Assembly: GCA_964554365.1 (NCBI GenBank)
Contig: CAZKOJ010000003.1
Location: 12,075-76,074, forward strand
Length of the DNA stretch: 64,000 bases
DNA from: Clostridium_AM sp964554365
Lineage (GTDB): Bacteria > Bacillota > Clostridia > Clostridiales > Clostridiaceae
Direction: 5' to 3'
Both the position numbers and the translations under genes were made by a program. Under the pieces are notes generated by a model. That model saw nothing but the letters and a program-made list of their open reading frames with translations. It ran no database searches and was not told the DNA's origin. Shown one piece after another: positions 43,218 to 52,303 of this stretch. The number at the start of each line of letters is the position of its first letter. The stretch's first letter is position 1.

Positions 43218-43937
43218 TTATTTATTTAATTTAAAAACTTTTATAATTTGGTCAGGATTTTTTCCCATACCAGTATTGTCATCTCCAGCTTCTTTAAATA
43301 TCCAACCTGTGTCTTGTAATTTTTTAACATCCAATCCAGCCTTAACAAGAGGCTCTGCTTTAATTACAAAAGTCATATCTGCATCATTTAAACCAATCTT
43401 TTCTGTCCATTGTACCTCATTTCCTTCTTCCATCGTTAATCTATAATGCTGTTGTTCTTTGTGATATTTAACTAATTTAGAATCTCCATTTAAAAGTCTT
43501 CTAAAAGCATCTTCTGATCCATTAGAATTTTCTTTCTTATCACTTACATTATACGGCTTAATTAAAAGATTAGGTAAGTCAACGCCTTCATCTCTTCCTG
43601 CAGGTTTAAATAACCACTGATTTTTGTCTAACTTATTAACATCTAATCCTGCCTTTATTAAAGGATCTGCTAACATTACCATTGCAAAGTCTGCTTTATT
43701 GGCTGAAGTATCCTTTGTCCATTCAAACTTCTCACCTGTAGGCATTTTAAATCCCCAATGAGACAATGCTTTATGAAAGCCTTTTTTGTCTGGATAAGTT
43801 TTTACTATAGTATTAAATGAATTAATGGCTCCTTCCGTTTCATTATTTTTTGTCTCTGATGCCCTGCCACATCCTGCTAATGATAAAACAGAAATTGATA
43901 GAATCAAAGCTGTTACTATTCTCTTTGTTCTTTTCAT
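43218..43937 (-). CDS. Lipoprotein with two tandem copies of an unassigned domain
   Basis: 239 residues. The signal peptide ends in a lipobox (SLAGC) with lipidated Cys23. Two copies of a domain of about 75 residues follow. Copy 1 (about 50-130) has FEWTKDTSANKADFAMVMLA, PLIKAGLDVNKL and WLFKPAG; copy 2 (about 150-235) has VQWTEKIGLNDADMTFVIKA, PLVKAGLDVKKL and WIFKEAG. The copies share a hydrophobic/acidic frame at perhaps 45% identity by eye. The protein would be anchored on the outer face of the membrane. I do not recognise the domain. The gene stands alone between csoR and an NlpC/P60 gene. Confidence 0.75.
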   Translation of the reverse strand: MKRTKRIVTALILSISVLSLAGCGRASETKNNETEGAINSFNTIVKTYPDKKGFHKALSHWGFKMPTGEKFEWTKDTSANKADFAMVMLADPLIKAGLDVNKLDKNQWLFKPAGRDEGVDLPNLLIKPYNVSDKKENSNGSEDAFRRLLNGDSKLVKYHKEQQHYRLTMEEGNEVQWTEKIGLNDADMTFVIKAEPLVKAGLDVKKLQDTGWIFKEAGDDNTGMGKNPDQIIKVFKLNK

Positions 43938-44009
43938 AAAATCTAAATCCTCCCTATTATGTTCTTATGTTAATAGTACAGTTGTAATATAAAGATTTTA
44001 TGAAGAAAA

Positions 44010-44050
44010 GTAAAATTCAGATGAAATTATATAAATTCCATCTGAATTTC
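44010..44050 (-). terminator. Terminator of the first NlpC/P60 gene
   Basis: AAATTCAGATG (44013-44023) pairs with CATCTGAATTT (44039-44049); the inner bases extend the stem. The minus strand continues TTTTACTTTT. Confidence 0.7.
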
Positions 44051-44139
44051 AACTTAATTTTTATGTGATGGTGTCAAGACCCCATCTGAAATCAATAACT
44101 CTATTTATAACTTGTCCATATAAAAATATGTATGTATTC

Positions 44140-45216
44140 TTATTTTACTCTTCTAGCTGTTAAATAATCGCCTCTGCCAAGAGTTGAAATTTTAATTACG
44201 TCTCCTGTGTGAGGTGCATGTATGTAACTATCATTACCTACGTAAATTCCCACATGATGAGGGTTGCTTGATGTACCAAAGAACACTAAATCTCCTGGTT
44301 GAAGATTATCTCTTGATACTTGAGTTCCATCATTTATTTGATCAAAAGTAGTTCTTCCAATTGATACGCCAAAGTGAGCATACACATATTGAGTAAATCC
44401 AGAACAATCAAAGCCCGGGTTAGGTGAAGTTCCACCCCAAACATAAGGAGTTCCTAAAAAGTTTGAAGCATATGCTATAATATTGTTGCTGCTTATACTT
44501 GCTGATCCTCCTCTAGATGGATTAACTTTAGGAGCTTCTTTTCTTATATCCGCCACTTGCTTTGCTGCACTGTTTACTGCCGCTTCACTTTTTGCTGCAG
44601 CTTCACTTTTTTTAGCCATAGCATATAATTTTTGTTTGTTTTTAGCTTCTGCTATTAACTTTTTTTGTTCTTCTTTGTTTTTATTAAGATTCGTTAACTT
44701 CTTTTCATTGTCTGACTTTAATGCTAGTAATTTATTGTTTTCACTAATTAAGGCTTGTTTTTTTGTATTGATGTCTTTTTGTTTAACCTTAAATTTTTCT
44801 ATAACTTTTTTATCATAGTCTATAACTTTCGTTACTACATCAACTCTTCCTATGAAGTCCCCAATTCCCTTTGAATCTAGCAATACACTTAAATATCCCT
44901 CTGATCCATTTACATACATTGCTCTTATTCTTTTATTGAACAACTCTTGTTCATTTTTTATGTTTTTTTCTGATTCCTTAAGTTTAACCTCTGTAGTTTT
45001 TATATCTTTTTGAGTTGTAGTTATTTTATTTTTGTTTTGTTCTATTTTATTTAGTACATCTTCTATCTGGTTGTCCAATTTTTCCATGTTCATTTCCATA
45101 CTTTCAACCTGTACCTTTGGATCCTCACTGTTTGTTGATGATGGTTTTGCTGAAACTGCACCGTTAGTTGCTAAAATTATTAACAAGGTTGCTACAAATA
45201 TTTTTGTTTTCTTCAT
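44140..45216 (-). CDS. Secreted NlpC/P60 wall hydrolase with coiled-coil domain (copy 1)
   Basis: 358 residues from ATG 45216, 8 bases after AGGAG. The signal peptide (MKKTKIFVATLLIILATNGA) ends near VSA-KP. A long coiled coil (about 30-215) of the PcsB/CwlO type follows, containing RIRAMYVNGSEGYLSVLLDS. The C-terminal NlpC/P60 domain has catalytic Cys in NPGFDCSGFTQYVY, and His in NPHHVGIYVG and YIHAPHTGD. NlpC/P60 enzymes cut D-Glu-DAP peptide bonds in peptidoglycan; coiled-coil versions are commonly held inactive until activated by FtsEX-like partners. A close paralogue lies at 47706-48701, on the other side of a two-component system. Confidence 0.92.
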   Translation of the reverse strand: MKKTKIFVATLLIILATNGAVSAKPSSTNSEDPKVQVESMEMNMEKLDNQIEDVLNKIEQNKNKITTTQKDIKTTEVKLKESEKNIKNEQELFNKRIRAMYVNGSEGYLSVLLDSKGIGDFIGRVDVVTKVIDYDKKVIEKFKVKQKDINTKKQALISENNKLLALKSDNEKKLTNLNKNKEEQKKLIAEAKNKQKLYAMAKKSEAAAKSEAAVNSAAKQVADIRKEAPKVNPSRGGSASISSNNIIAYASNFLGTPYVWGGTSPNPGFDCSGFTQYVYAHFGVSIGRTTFDQINDGTQVSRDNLQPGDLVFFGTSSNPHHVGIYVGNDSYIHAPHTGDVIKISTLGRGDYLTARRVK

Positions 45217-45341
45217 TATCATCACTCCTGTTTTTGTATATTATTACTGTTAATTTTTTGCCATTAAGACATTATAACATTATACACATTAAGTGTGTAG
45301 ATTTTGTAAAGAAACTTTGAACATTCTGTTTACAAAAATAT

Positions 45342-45366
45342 AAAAAAGAGGAGCTATAAACTCCTC
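45342..45366 (-). terminator. Terminator of the second two-component system
   Basis: GAGGAG (45348-45353) and CTCCTC (45361-45366) pair across 7 bases; the minus strand continues with six U residues. The stem overlaps the end of the kinase gene. Confidence 0.75.
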
Positions 45367-46736
45367 TACATAGTAAAATGTATTGTAAATACAGCTCCCT
45401 TACCTAATTCACTTTCTACCTGAATACTAGCTGAATGCATTATTAATATATTTTTTACAATGGTAAGTCCTATACCACTGCCTTCTATTTTATTTCTACT
45501 CTTATCGCCTCTATAAAGTCTTTCAAATATGAAAGGTAAGTCTTCTTCACTTATTCCCATACCATTATCCCTTATACGGACAATTATTCCATTTGGGTCA
45601 TCGGTAAGATTTACCCATATTTTTCCTTGTTCCCTAGTAAATTTCATTGCATTAGATAAAAGATTAATAAATACTTGCTTTAACTTGTTAATGTCACCCA
45701 TTATTTCATAATCTTTATTTGGCCTCACATTAAAAATAAGTTCTATATTTTTCTCTTTTAAAAGTAATGAAAAATCTTCACACACAGAAGTTAATAGCTG
45801 TTCTAAAGAAAATTTTTCTTTATTAAGTAAACCTTTTTCTTCTTCCGTTTCTACTTCTTTTAATACATTCAAATTATCCAAAAGTTTACTAAATCTAATA
45901 ACCTCTTCATTAAGGGATACAAGTCCCTGTGAAGTTATTGGAAAGATTCCATCAATCATAGCCTCTAAATTATTTTGTAGTATATTTAAAGGCGTCCTTA
46001 TTTCGTGAGATATATCAGATACTAGTCTCTTTCTAAGTTGCTCTTGTTGTTTAAGTTTTTCACCTAATGAATTTATACTGTTTTTTAAGTTTTCTAACTC
46101 TACTATATCTGTTACTTCAGTATATCTTGCGCTATAATCTCCCCCTGAAAGACATACCGATACATTTGACACCCCTCTTATAGGTCTAGAAAATTGTTTT
46201 GAAATACGAAGGCTTATTAATATAACTATGATTAAAGTTATAAATATACTAATTCCTATACCTTTATTTACAGAGTTTTTAAAATTCAAGTCTTCTTTTG
46301 ACATTAAAACTGATGAGTATTGACCTATTCTAACATAACCTACAATTTTATCTTCATATTTAATTGGGAAGTCATTTGAATTATAAACTCCATCACTCTC
46401 ACTTCTCATTATTGCCATATGGTCTTTTGCTTTAATATCATCAGGGTTCATTGTCCATATTAAAATTTTATCTTTATCTAAAAGGCTTAAACAGTAATTA
46501 CTCATATAGGCTTCATGTCTCATTTCTACTCCAGAATTTTCCGTCCATTTTTTGTCTCTTTTATATATTTCTTTAAAATATTGCACTAATCTTTCATTTC
46601 TTTTATTTTGGGTATCCACCATATACTTATTAAATTTATAATTTATAGTAAAGTTAACAAATAAAAATGTAATCATTGTGGCCATAATAGAGCAAATTAA
46701 AATTATAATACTTAATTTTTTTCTAATAGAATACAT
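45366..46736 (-). CDS. Sensor histidine kinase
   Basis: 456 residues. Membrane segments at about 8-30 and 158-177 enclose an outside domain of about 125 residues (KWTENSGVEMRHEAY, then YVRIGQYSSVLM). HAMP (about 178-230), HisKA with His244 in SDISHEIRTPLNIL, and an ATPase domain with NLLSNAMKFT, RDNGMGISEEDLPFIFERLY and GSGIGLTIVKNIL follow. It overlaps the response regulator by 1 base. Flanking NlpC/P60 genes on the same strand suggest that this pair regulates wall turnover, but no shared operator was found. Confidence 0.95.
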   Translation of the reverse strand: MYSIRKKLSIIILICSIMATMITFLFVNFTINYKFNKYMVDTQNKRNERLVQYFKEIYKRDKKWTENSGVEMRHEAYMSNYCLSLLDKDKILIWTMNPDDIKAKDHMAIMRSESDGVYNSNDFPIKYEDKIVGYVRIGQYSSVLMSKEDLNFKNSVNKGIGISIFITLIIVILISLRISKQFSRPIRGVSNVSVCLSGGDYSARYTEVTDIVELENLKNSINSLGEKLKQQEQLRKRLVSDISHEIRTPLNILQNNLEAMIDGIFPITSQGLVSLNEEVIRFSKLLDNLNVLKEVETEEEKGLLNKEKFSLEQLLTSVCEDFSLLLKEKNIELIFNVRPNKDYEIMGDINKLKQVFINLLSNAMKFTREQGKIWVNLTDDPNGIIVRIRDNGMGISEEDLPFIFERLYRGDKSRNKIEGSGIGLTIVKNILIMHSASIQVESELGKGAVFTIHFTM

Positions 46737-47419
46737 TAACTTTCACCACCAAATTTATATCCTAATCTAGTTACAGTTAAAATATAAGCAGGATTTCTAC
46801 TATCTTGTTCTATTTTCTTTCTAATATTTTTTATATGCACATCTACAGTTCTATCAAATCCTTCAAAATCTATTCCAAAAACCTTTTCTATAAGCTGATC
46901 CCTACTAAGTACCCTTCCCTTATTTGCTGCAAGAACATAAAGAATATCAAATTCATTTGGAGTTAAGGCCACTTCTTTTCCTTTAACCATTAAAACTCTA
47001 CTTTGTTTATCAATTTGAAATTCTCCACTATTAAAGGATAAAATAGACGTTTCATTTTCACCTAGTCTCCTAAATAAGGCATTAACTCTAGCAGTAAGTT
47101 CCCGTGGACTTACTGGCTTTACTAAATATTCATCTGCACCTATATTTAAACCTTCTATTCTGTCATTTAAAGTTGATTTGGCAGTAAGTATAAAAATATG
47201 TACCTGTGATATTTCTCTTAAAGTTTTACATACCTGTTCTCCTTCAATGTCTGGAAGCATCAAATCTAATAATACCAATTTAAAATCTATAGAATTAAAC
47301 AATTTTATTCCTTCTAAACCACTTGCAGTACAGTAAACTTTATAGCCTTGTTTTTCTAAATAAGCCTTTATAACACTAGATATTTTTTCTTCATCCTCTA
47401 TTACTAAAATATTATTCAT
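46736..47419 (-). CDS. OmpR/PhoB family response regulator
   Basis: 227 residues. The receiver has IEDEEK near the start, phospho-acceptor Asp52 (LVLLDLMLPDIEG) and LVKPVS with the conserved Lys; the winged helix has TPNEFDILYVLAANKGRVLS and RTVDVHIKNIRKKIE. GAGGTG precedes the ATG. An inverted repeat ACAGATAAAT...ATTTATCTGT lies 40-75 bases upstream (47459-47492) and may be an operator or a terminator. It is the partner of the kinase downstream. Confidence 0.95.
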   Translation of the reverse strand: MNNILVIEDEEKISSVIKAYLEKQGYKVYCTASGLEGIKLFNSIDFKLVLLDLMLPDIEGEQVCKTLREISQVHIFILTAKSTLNDRIEGLNIGADEYLVKPVSPRELTARVNALFRRLGENETSILSFNSGEFQIDKQSRVLMVKGKEVALTPNEFDILYVLAANKGRVLSRDQLIEKVFGIDFEGFDRTVDVHIKNIRKKIEQDSRNPAYILTVTRLGYKFGGES

Positions 47420-47655
47420 AAAATCACCTCAACTAATATAAAATTTGTGGAATGTAAACTACAGATAAATAAAGTTTTACTTCATTTATCTGTATCTTAA
47501 CACATGTATAATAATATATTCCTATTAACCATATCATTTATATTTGAAGTTTTTATGAAGATTAAACTTAAGTTAAAATCTCATTATAAACAGAGTTCTT
47601 GATTTCAGGTCAGGTTTGAGTGTTAGTGTGGTACTAATCAGATAAATTTTCAAAA

Positions 47656-47690
47656 TAAAAATCCATATTCAAACGAATACGGATTTTTTA
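47656..47690 (-). terminator. Terminator of the second NlpC/P60 gene
   Basis: AAAAATCCATATTC pairs with GAATACGGATTTTT around AAAC, with U-rich flanks. It lies just beyond the stop at 47706. Confidence 0.75.
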
Positions 47691-47705
47691 TGTAATATTT
47701 TAAAT

Positions 47706-48701
47706 TTATTTTACTCTTCTACCTGTTAAAAAGTCACTTCTATTGAGAGGTGAAACTTTAACTGAGTCACCTGTATGAGGCGCATGAATATACATTCCAT
47801 TTCCTGTATATATACCTACATGATGAGGATTGCTTGAACTTCCAAACAAAACAAGATCTCCTGGTTGAAGCTGATCTCTAGATACAGCACTACCATCATT
47901 TATTTGTTCGAAAGTAGTTCTTCCAAGTCCAATACCAAATTTTGCAAATACGTATTGTGTAAATCCTGAACAATCAAAGCCTGAAGGAGAAGTTCCTCCC
48001 CAAAGATAAGGAGTTCCTATAAAACCATATGCATAACTAACTATAGCGTTACTTGAAGCAGAAGGTGTAACTGAACTTGATCCTCTTGATAAGCTTGTCC
48101 TAGATACTGCCGATGCATATACCTGTTGTTGCTTTTTTGATTCAGTTATTAATTTTTTTTGAGCTTCCTTATCTGCATTAAGCTTGACAAGTTTTTTTTC
48201 ATTGTCTGATTTTAACACTAGTAATTTGGAATTTTTTTCATTTAAGCTTTTCTTTTCTGCATTAATCTTTTGTTTTTTATTATTCAAAGAAGCAATTGCT
48301 TTGTTGTCAAAATCCATCACTTTTTTAATAGCATCCAATCTCCATGCAAAATCACCTAAATCTTTTGACTCTAGAATAACTTGTAAATATCCATCTGATC
48401 CATTTATGTACGCTGCTCTTACTCTTTTTCTAAGTATATCTTCGCGTTCTTTTATTCCAGTGTCATTATCTTTTAATTGTTTTTCTAATGATTTTATATC
48501 ATTTGCAGTTTTAGCTATCTCTTTTTTATTATCTTCTGATTTTTTTAATGTACTTTCTATTTCGTTGTCCAACTTTTCTATGCTCACATTAACAGTACTA
48601 TCTTTAGATGCTTCACCTGATGATGGTTTTGCTAAAACTGAAGTTCCCATTAAAAGTATGGTGGCTAAAGTTGCAGTAACAAATTTTGCTATCTTCTTCA
48701 A
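47706..48701 (-). CDS. Secreted NlpC/P60 wall hydrolase with coiled-coil domain (copy 2)
   Basis: 331 residues from TTG 48701, 6 bases after GGGGAG. The signal peptide MKKIAKFVTATLATILLMGT ends near VLA-KP. The coiled coil (about 30-195) has RVRAAYINGSDGYLQVILES, and the NlpC/P60 domain has Cys in PSGFDCSGFTQYVF and His in NPHHVGIYTG and YIHAPHTGD. It matches the 44140-45216 protein along its length with a shorter linker, which indicates a local gene duplication. The duplication is not tandem: a two-component operon separates the copies, all on the minus strand. Confidence 0.93.
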   Translation of the reverse strand: MKKIAKFVTATLATILLMGTSVLAKPSSGEASKDSTVNVSIEKLDNEIESTLKKSEDNKKEIAKTANDIKSLEKQLKDNDTGIKEREDILRKRVRAAYINGSDGYLQVILESKDLGDFAWRLDAIKKVMDFDNKAIASLNNKKQKINAEKKSLNEKNSKLLVLKSDNEKKLVKLNADKEAQKKLITESKKQQQVYASAVSRTSLSRGSSSVTPSASSNAIVSYAYGFIGTPYLWGGTSPSGFDCSGFTQYVFAKFGIGLGRTTFEQINDGSAVSRDQLQPGDLVLFGSSSNPHHVGIYTGNGMYIHAPHTGDSVKVSPLNRSDFLTGRRVK

Positions 48702-48812
48702 TAATATCTCCCCTTTGACTTTGTTTTTAATATTTTGACTTAAAATTCAGTCAATCTTGAATATTATATCATAAAATGGCAGAATAAAAAAGTTTTATTA
48801 GAAATTTTGTAT

Positions 48813-48858
48813 AAAAAATTGTATTGCCTTCTAAGTATAATTTCACCTAGAAGGCAAT
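48813..48858 (-). terminator. Terminator of the ferredoxin gene
   Basis: ATTGCCTTCTA (48823-48833) pairs with TAGAAGGCAAT (48848-48858); the minus strand continues ACAATTTTTTAT. Confidence 0.8.
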
Positions 48859-48866
48859 GTAACTTG

Positions 48867-49055
48867 CTATTTTATTGATATCGCATTTACAGGACACTGA
48901 TCCTCTGCTTCCTTTGCACTCTCTTCTACCTCTGCTGGAACTGCATCTTCTATTGCTTTTGCTTTACCATCATCATCCATTTCAAACACTTCTGGACACA
49001 CTGATGGACATATTCCACATCCTATACAAGTATCTTTATCAACATAAGCTTTCAT
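48867..49055 (-). CDS. Small [4Fe-4S] ferredoxin
   Basis: 62 residues, acidic. The cluster motif is CIGCGICPSVCPEVF with Cys10, Cys13 and Cys16; the distant fourth ligand is Cys54 in DQCPVNAISIK. Cys20 is an extra residue that may pair in a disulfide. This is the one-cluster ferredoxin type rather than the two-cluster clostridial form. It carries electrons at low potential in the cytoplasm. AAAGGAGG precedes the ATG, and the gene is transcribed alone. Confidence 0.93.
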   Translation of the reverse strand: MKAYVDKDTCIGCGICPSVCPEVFEMDDDGKAKAIEDAVPAEVEESAKEAEDQCPVNAISIK

Positions 49056-49175
49056 AATTATTTTTCCTCCTTTAGGTTGTTATTTTTAAGCTAAGTAAGT
49101 TCTAGTTATAACTAAAAGCTTAATTTCAATAGCTCTCATTTATTTTTCCTACTTTTCAAATTTCAATACATAAAC

Positions 49176-50981
49176 TTAATTATGGATTGATTTTTCTAGC
49201 ATATCCAATAACTCATCAAATCTTTTTATAGTATCTTCTAAAGGTTTAGGTGTAGTCATATCCACTCCTGCCTTTTTTAATACATTTATAGGATAGTCAC
49301 TAGATCCACTCTTTAAAAAATCTTTATAAAGTTCTACTGCCATTTCTCCATTTTGCAATATTTCTTTAGCAAAAGAGTGTGCTGCTGCATAGCCTGTAGC
49401 ATACTGATACACGTAAAAATCTCTATAAAAATGTGGAATTCTTGCCCACTCTATATCTATTTCCTTATCTATAATCATATCTGGTCCAAAATATTTTTCA
49501 TTTAATTCATGCCAAATCTTAGACAAATCTTCTCCAGTAAGAGGTGTTCCATTTTCTATGCTTTCATGAGTTATTTTTTCAAATTCAGCAAACATAACTT
49601 GCCTAAATACAGTAGTTCTAATTTGCTCTAATTCTTGATTTATAAGATAAAGTTTTTTATTTTCATCCTTTTCATTATTAATCAAATAGTGTATTAGTAA
49701 ACTTTCATTAGTAGTTGAAGCCACTTCTGCACAGAACAGAGAGTAATCAGAATATATATATGGTTGAGTTTTTCTTGAATAATATGAATGTATAGAATGG
49801 CCCATTTCATGTGCTAAGGTAGACATGTCTGTAGGCTTGTTATCATAATTTAAAAGAACATAAGGCATAGTATCATAATCCCCTGTAGAATAAGCGCCTC
49901 CCCTTTTTCCTTTGTTTGGATATATATCTACCCATCCATCATTTATTCCTTTATTAAATATATTTAAATACTCTTCTCCTAAAGGTTTCAAGCCTTCCTT
50001 TACTGTTTTTACTGCATTTTCATACTCTATATTTTCTTTTGGAGTATCTATTACAGGAACATATAGATCATACATGTGAATTTCTTGAAGTCCTAAAAGC
50101 TTCTTTTTAATGTTAATATATCTATGCAGAGACTTTAAATTTTCATTTACAGTATTCACCGTATTATCATAAACCTGTAGTGGGATATCATTTGGTTTTA
50201 ACGAACATTCCATTGAACTTTTATATTTTCTAGTCTTAGATATAAAAACAAAATTTTTTATATTAGAAGTAAGAGATGCAGCTATAGTGTTTTTATACTT
50301 TTTATAAGTATTAAATAAAGCTTCAAAAGCTTCTTTTCTAACTTTTCTATCCTTGCTTTGTATAAAACTTGAGTAGTTTGCATCTGTTAGCTCTACATCA
50401 TTTCCATTTTCATCCTTTATTATAGGAAAAGTCATATCTGCATTAGATAGCATACTATACACTTTTTCTGGAGCTTCTAAGCAATCTGATACTGAGGCTA
50501 TAAGTTCTTCTTGCTCTTTACTTAAAGTATGAGGTTTCTTTTTTAAAATATGTTCTAATAAAAATTTATACATACTTAGTTCTGGTACATTTTCTACAGC
50601 TTTATCTATAGTATTTTCTGGCAGGCCCAGCATTTCTGGAATAAAAAATGCCTGCATACTTCTTATTTCTGCAACATAAGCGAATATCTTATCCTTTATA
50701 ATCTGAAAAGTTGGATTTGCAGTATCTTCATCACTTTTCATATGTGCATAAACAGCTAATCTCCCTGTAAGCCTTGACACTTTTTCATCTAAATTAAAAT
50801 ATTCTAAAAGCATTTCCCCTTGAACTAATTTACCTTCATATTCGCAAAGCTTTGGTGCCAAAGATTTTAGCTCTTTAAAATCCTTTTCCCAGCTTTCTAA
50901 ATCTTCATATATTTTATCTACCTTCCATTTATACTGTTCTGATATTTCTTCACGAGTTTTTAGTTTTTTAATTTCACTCAC
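49176..50981 (-). CDS. pepF: Oligoendopeptidase F
   Basis: 601 residues, M3 family zinc metallopeptidase. The catalytic HEMGHSIHSYYS starts at 391 with the HExxH zinc ligands and the downstream Glu in the FCAEVASTTNE segment. The N-terminal helical M3 domain is complete (EISEQYKWKVDKIYEDLESW), and the length equals that of PepF enzymes (about 600). It cleaves intracellular peptides of about 7-17 residues. GTG 50981 is preceded by AGGTGGG. It is monocistronic; no clear terminator is seen between its stop and 49056. Confidence 0.95.
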   Translation of the reverse strand: MSEIKKLKTREEISEQYKWKVDKIYEDLESWEKDFKELKSLAPKLCEYEGKLVQGEMLLEYFNLDEKVSRLTGRLAVYAHMKSDEDTANPTFQIIKDKIFAYVAEIRSMQAFFIPEMLGLPENTIDKAVENVPELSMYKFLLEHILKKKPHTLSKEQEELIASVSDCLEAPEKVYSMLSNADMTFPIIKDENGNDVELTDANYSSFIQSKDRKVRKEAFEALFNTYKKYKNTIAASLTSNIKNFVFISKTRKYKSSMECSLKPNDIPLQVYDNTVNTVNENLKSLHRYINIKKKLLGLQEIHMYDLYVPVIDTPKENIEYENAVKTVKEGLKPLGEEYLNIFNKGINDGWVDIYPNKGKRGGAYSTGDYDTMPYVLLNYDNKPTDMSTLAHEMGHSIHSYYSRKTQPYIYSDYSLFCAEVASTTNESLLIHYLINNEKDENKKLYLINQELEQIRTTVFRQVMFAEFEKITHESIENGTPLTGEDLSKIWHELNEKYFGPDMIIDKEIDIEWARIPHFYRDFYVYQYATGYAAAHSFAKEILQNGEMAVELYKDFLKSGSSDYPINVLKKAGVDMTTPKPLEDTIKRFDELLDMLEKSIHN

Positions 50982-51251
50982 TCTAATCCCACCTATTCAT
51001 CATATTACTTATATTTTTTAATAATATTCATATTTTTATGCATTGATTGTATAGATAATATGTATTCTTGAATTATATCACAATTTAAATATTCTATTAC
51101 TTGTTTATAAGTATCAATCCTATAATGCAAAATACTACTCCTAATATTTTATTTAAACGCATCATGATTGACATTAAAAAAATAAGTTATATATGACGAT
51201 AAAAACAAATCTTACATTTTAAACTATAAAATAGAGAATTTATTTTTATTG
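50982..51251. other. Intergenic AT-rich region
   Basis: About 270 bases with the pepF ribosome site at its left edge and the end of the GNAT gene at its right. I see no ORF, strong hairpin or conserved structure. Confidence 0.4.
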
Positions 51252-51746
51252 TTATAATAATTTTTCCATAATGGTTATATTTACAAATTTACCCCGTAAT
51301 ATACCTTGATTCCCATAAGTTCCAACTTCTCTAAAATTTAATGATTTGTAAAGTCTTTTTGCTATTTCATTATAATCTATTATTGTTAAAACCATTTTAT
51401 GAAACTCTTGTTGGCTTGCAACAGAAATAAGATAGTTCATTAGAATTTTTCCTAAACCTTTTTCTCTACATTCTCTTTTTATGTAAATGGACACATCTCC
51501 AACTCCGCTATAACAATCTTTTGAACTAAAAGGATCTAATGCTGCCCATCCACAAACATTTTCTAGTTCATCCTCAATGACTACTACCTTATATCTTTGA
51601 GTTCTATTTAAAAACCACTTTTTCATTTCACTACGTGTTCTTAACCTTGTTTCCATAGTAGCAATTCTATCTTCTATGCCTTCATTGTATATACTAGTAA
51701 TAAATTCCATATCCTCCAGATCACACATTCTTGTAATGTAACTCAT
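51252..51746 (-). CDS. GNAT family N-acetyltransferase (Pat/Bar-like)
   Basis: 164 residues from ATG 51746, which follows GGAGGAG; codons before it form that site. The fold is complete: ITRMCDLEDMEFITSIYNEG, YKVVVIEDELENVCGWAALD, the acetyl-CoA loop YIKRECREKGLGKILMNYLI with R/Q-x-x-G-x-G, and NEIAKRLYKSLNFREVGTYG. It resembles the phosphinothricin/methionine-sulfoximine acetyltransferase branch. The substrate cannot be told from sequence. The gene is monocistronic. Confidence 0.88.
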   Translation of the reverse strand: MSYITRMCDLEDMEFITSIYNEGIEDRIATMETRLRTRSEMKKWFLNRTQRYKVVVIEDELENVCGWAALDPFSSKDCYSGVGDVSIYIKRECREKGLGKILMNYLISVASQQEFHKMVLTIIDYNEIAKRLYKSLNFREVGTYGNQGILRGKFVNITIMEKLL

Positions 51747-52063
51747 TAAATTCTCCTCCAATTATTTTATTGCTTTTATATATGCTCCAGCAAATTAACC
51801 ATTAAATAAATTAAATCAACTAAATCTTTATTCTTCGTAATATCTTTAGTATAAATGTTATTTGAATTTTTTTCCATATTTTTTCCAACTAAACATATCG
51901 CATTTTTGGACATAATAACACATATATATGCATAATAACATATATAATTTTATCGTTTAAAACCATATATTCTGTATAGTTTTAAACAAACTCTATATTA
52001 TTTTTTATATAGTCCATTAATATACTTTTATATATAAGTCTTATATTTTTTTCAAAAAAACAC
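51747..52063. other. Intergenic region with AT-rich dyads
   Basis: GTTTAAAAC (51955-51963) and GTTTTAAAC (51979-51987) form an inverted repeat, preceded by short CATAATAACA repeats near 51910-51945. No ORF with a ribosome site is visible. Confidence 0.4.
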
Positions 52064-52092
52064 TTGCTATTTTAACTTCACCATGGTATACT
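52064..52092 (+). promoter_or_regulatory. Sigma-A promoter of the small-ORF/rescue-factor operon
   Basis: TTGCTA (52064-52069) and TATACT (52087-52092) are spaced by 17 bases. Transcription would start near 52099, leaving a leader of about 105 bases before the first ORF. Confidence 0.65.
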
Positions 52093-52203
52093 AATATAAT
52101 CATCACAAATAACAAATAAATATTACTTATCAATATTTATTATTATTAGGATGATTTTGTATAATAAAACAAATTCAAAATTGATTTTTAAGGGAGGTAT
52201 AAA

Positions 52204-52272
52204 ATGAAGATGGAAATAATATTTGAAATTCCTATGGACGTTATTGAAGAATGTTTAGCATGCTTAGATTAA
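52204..52272 (+). CDS. 22-residue peptide upstream of the rescue-factor gene
   Basis: ATG 52204 follows the strong site AAGGGAGG by 6 bases. The ORF encodes an acidic peptide, MKMEIIFEIPMDVIEECLAC then LD, and stops 31 bases before the next start. It carries two Cys near the end. It may be a leader that couples or tunes translation of the rescue-factor gene, or an independent micropeptide. No homologue is known to me. Confidence 0.5.
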   Translation: MKMEIIFEIPMDVIEECLACLD

Positions 52273-52303
52273 TAATCTAATAATTTAAGAAGGGATGATT
52301 TAA

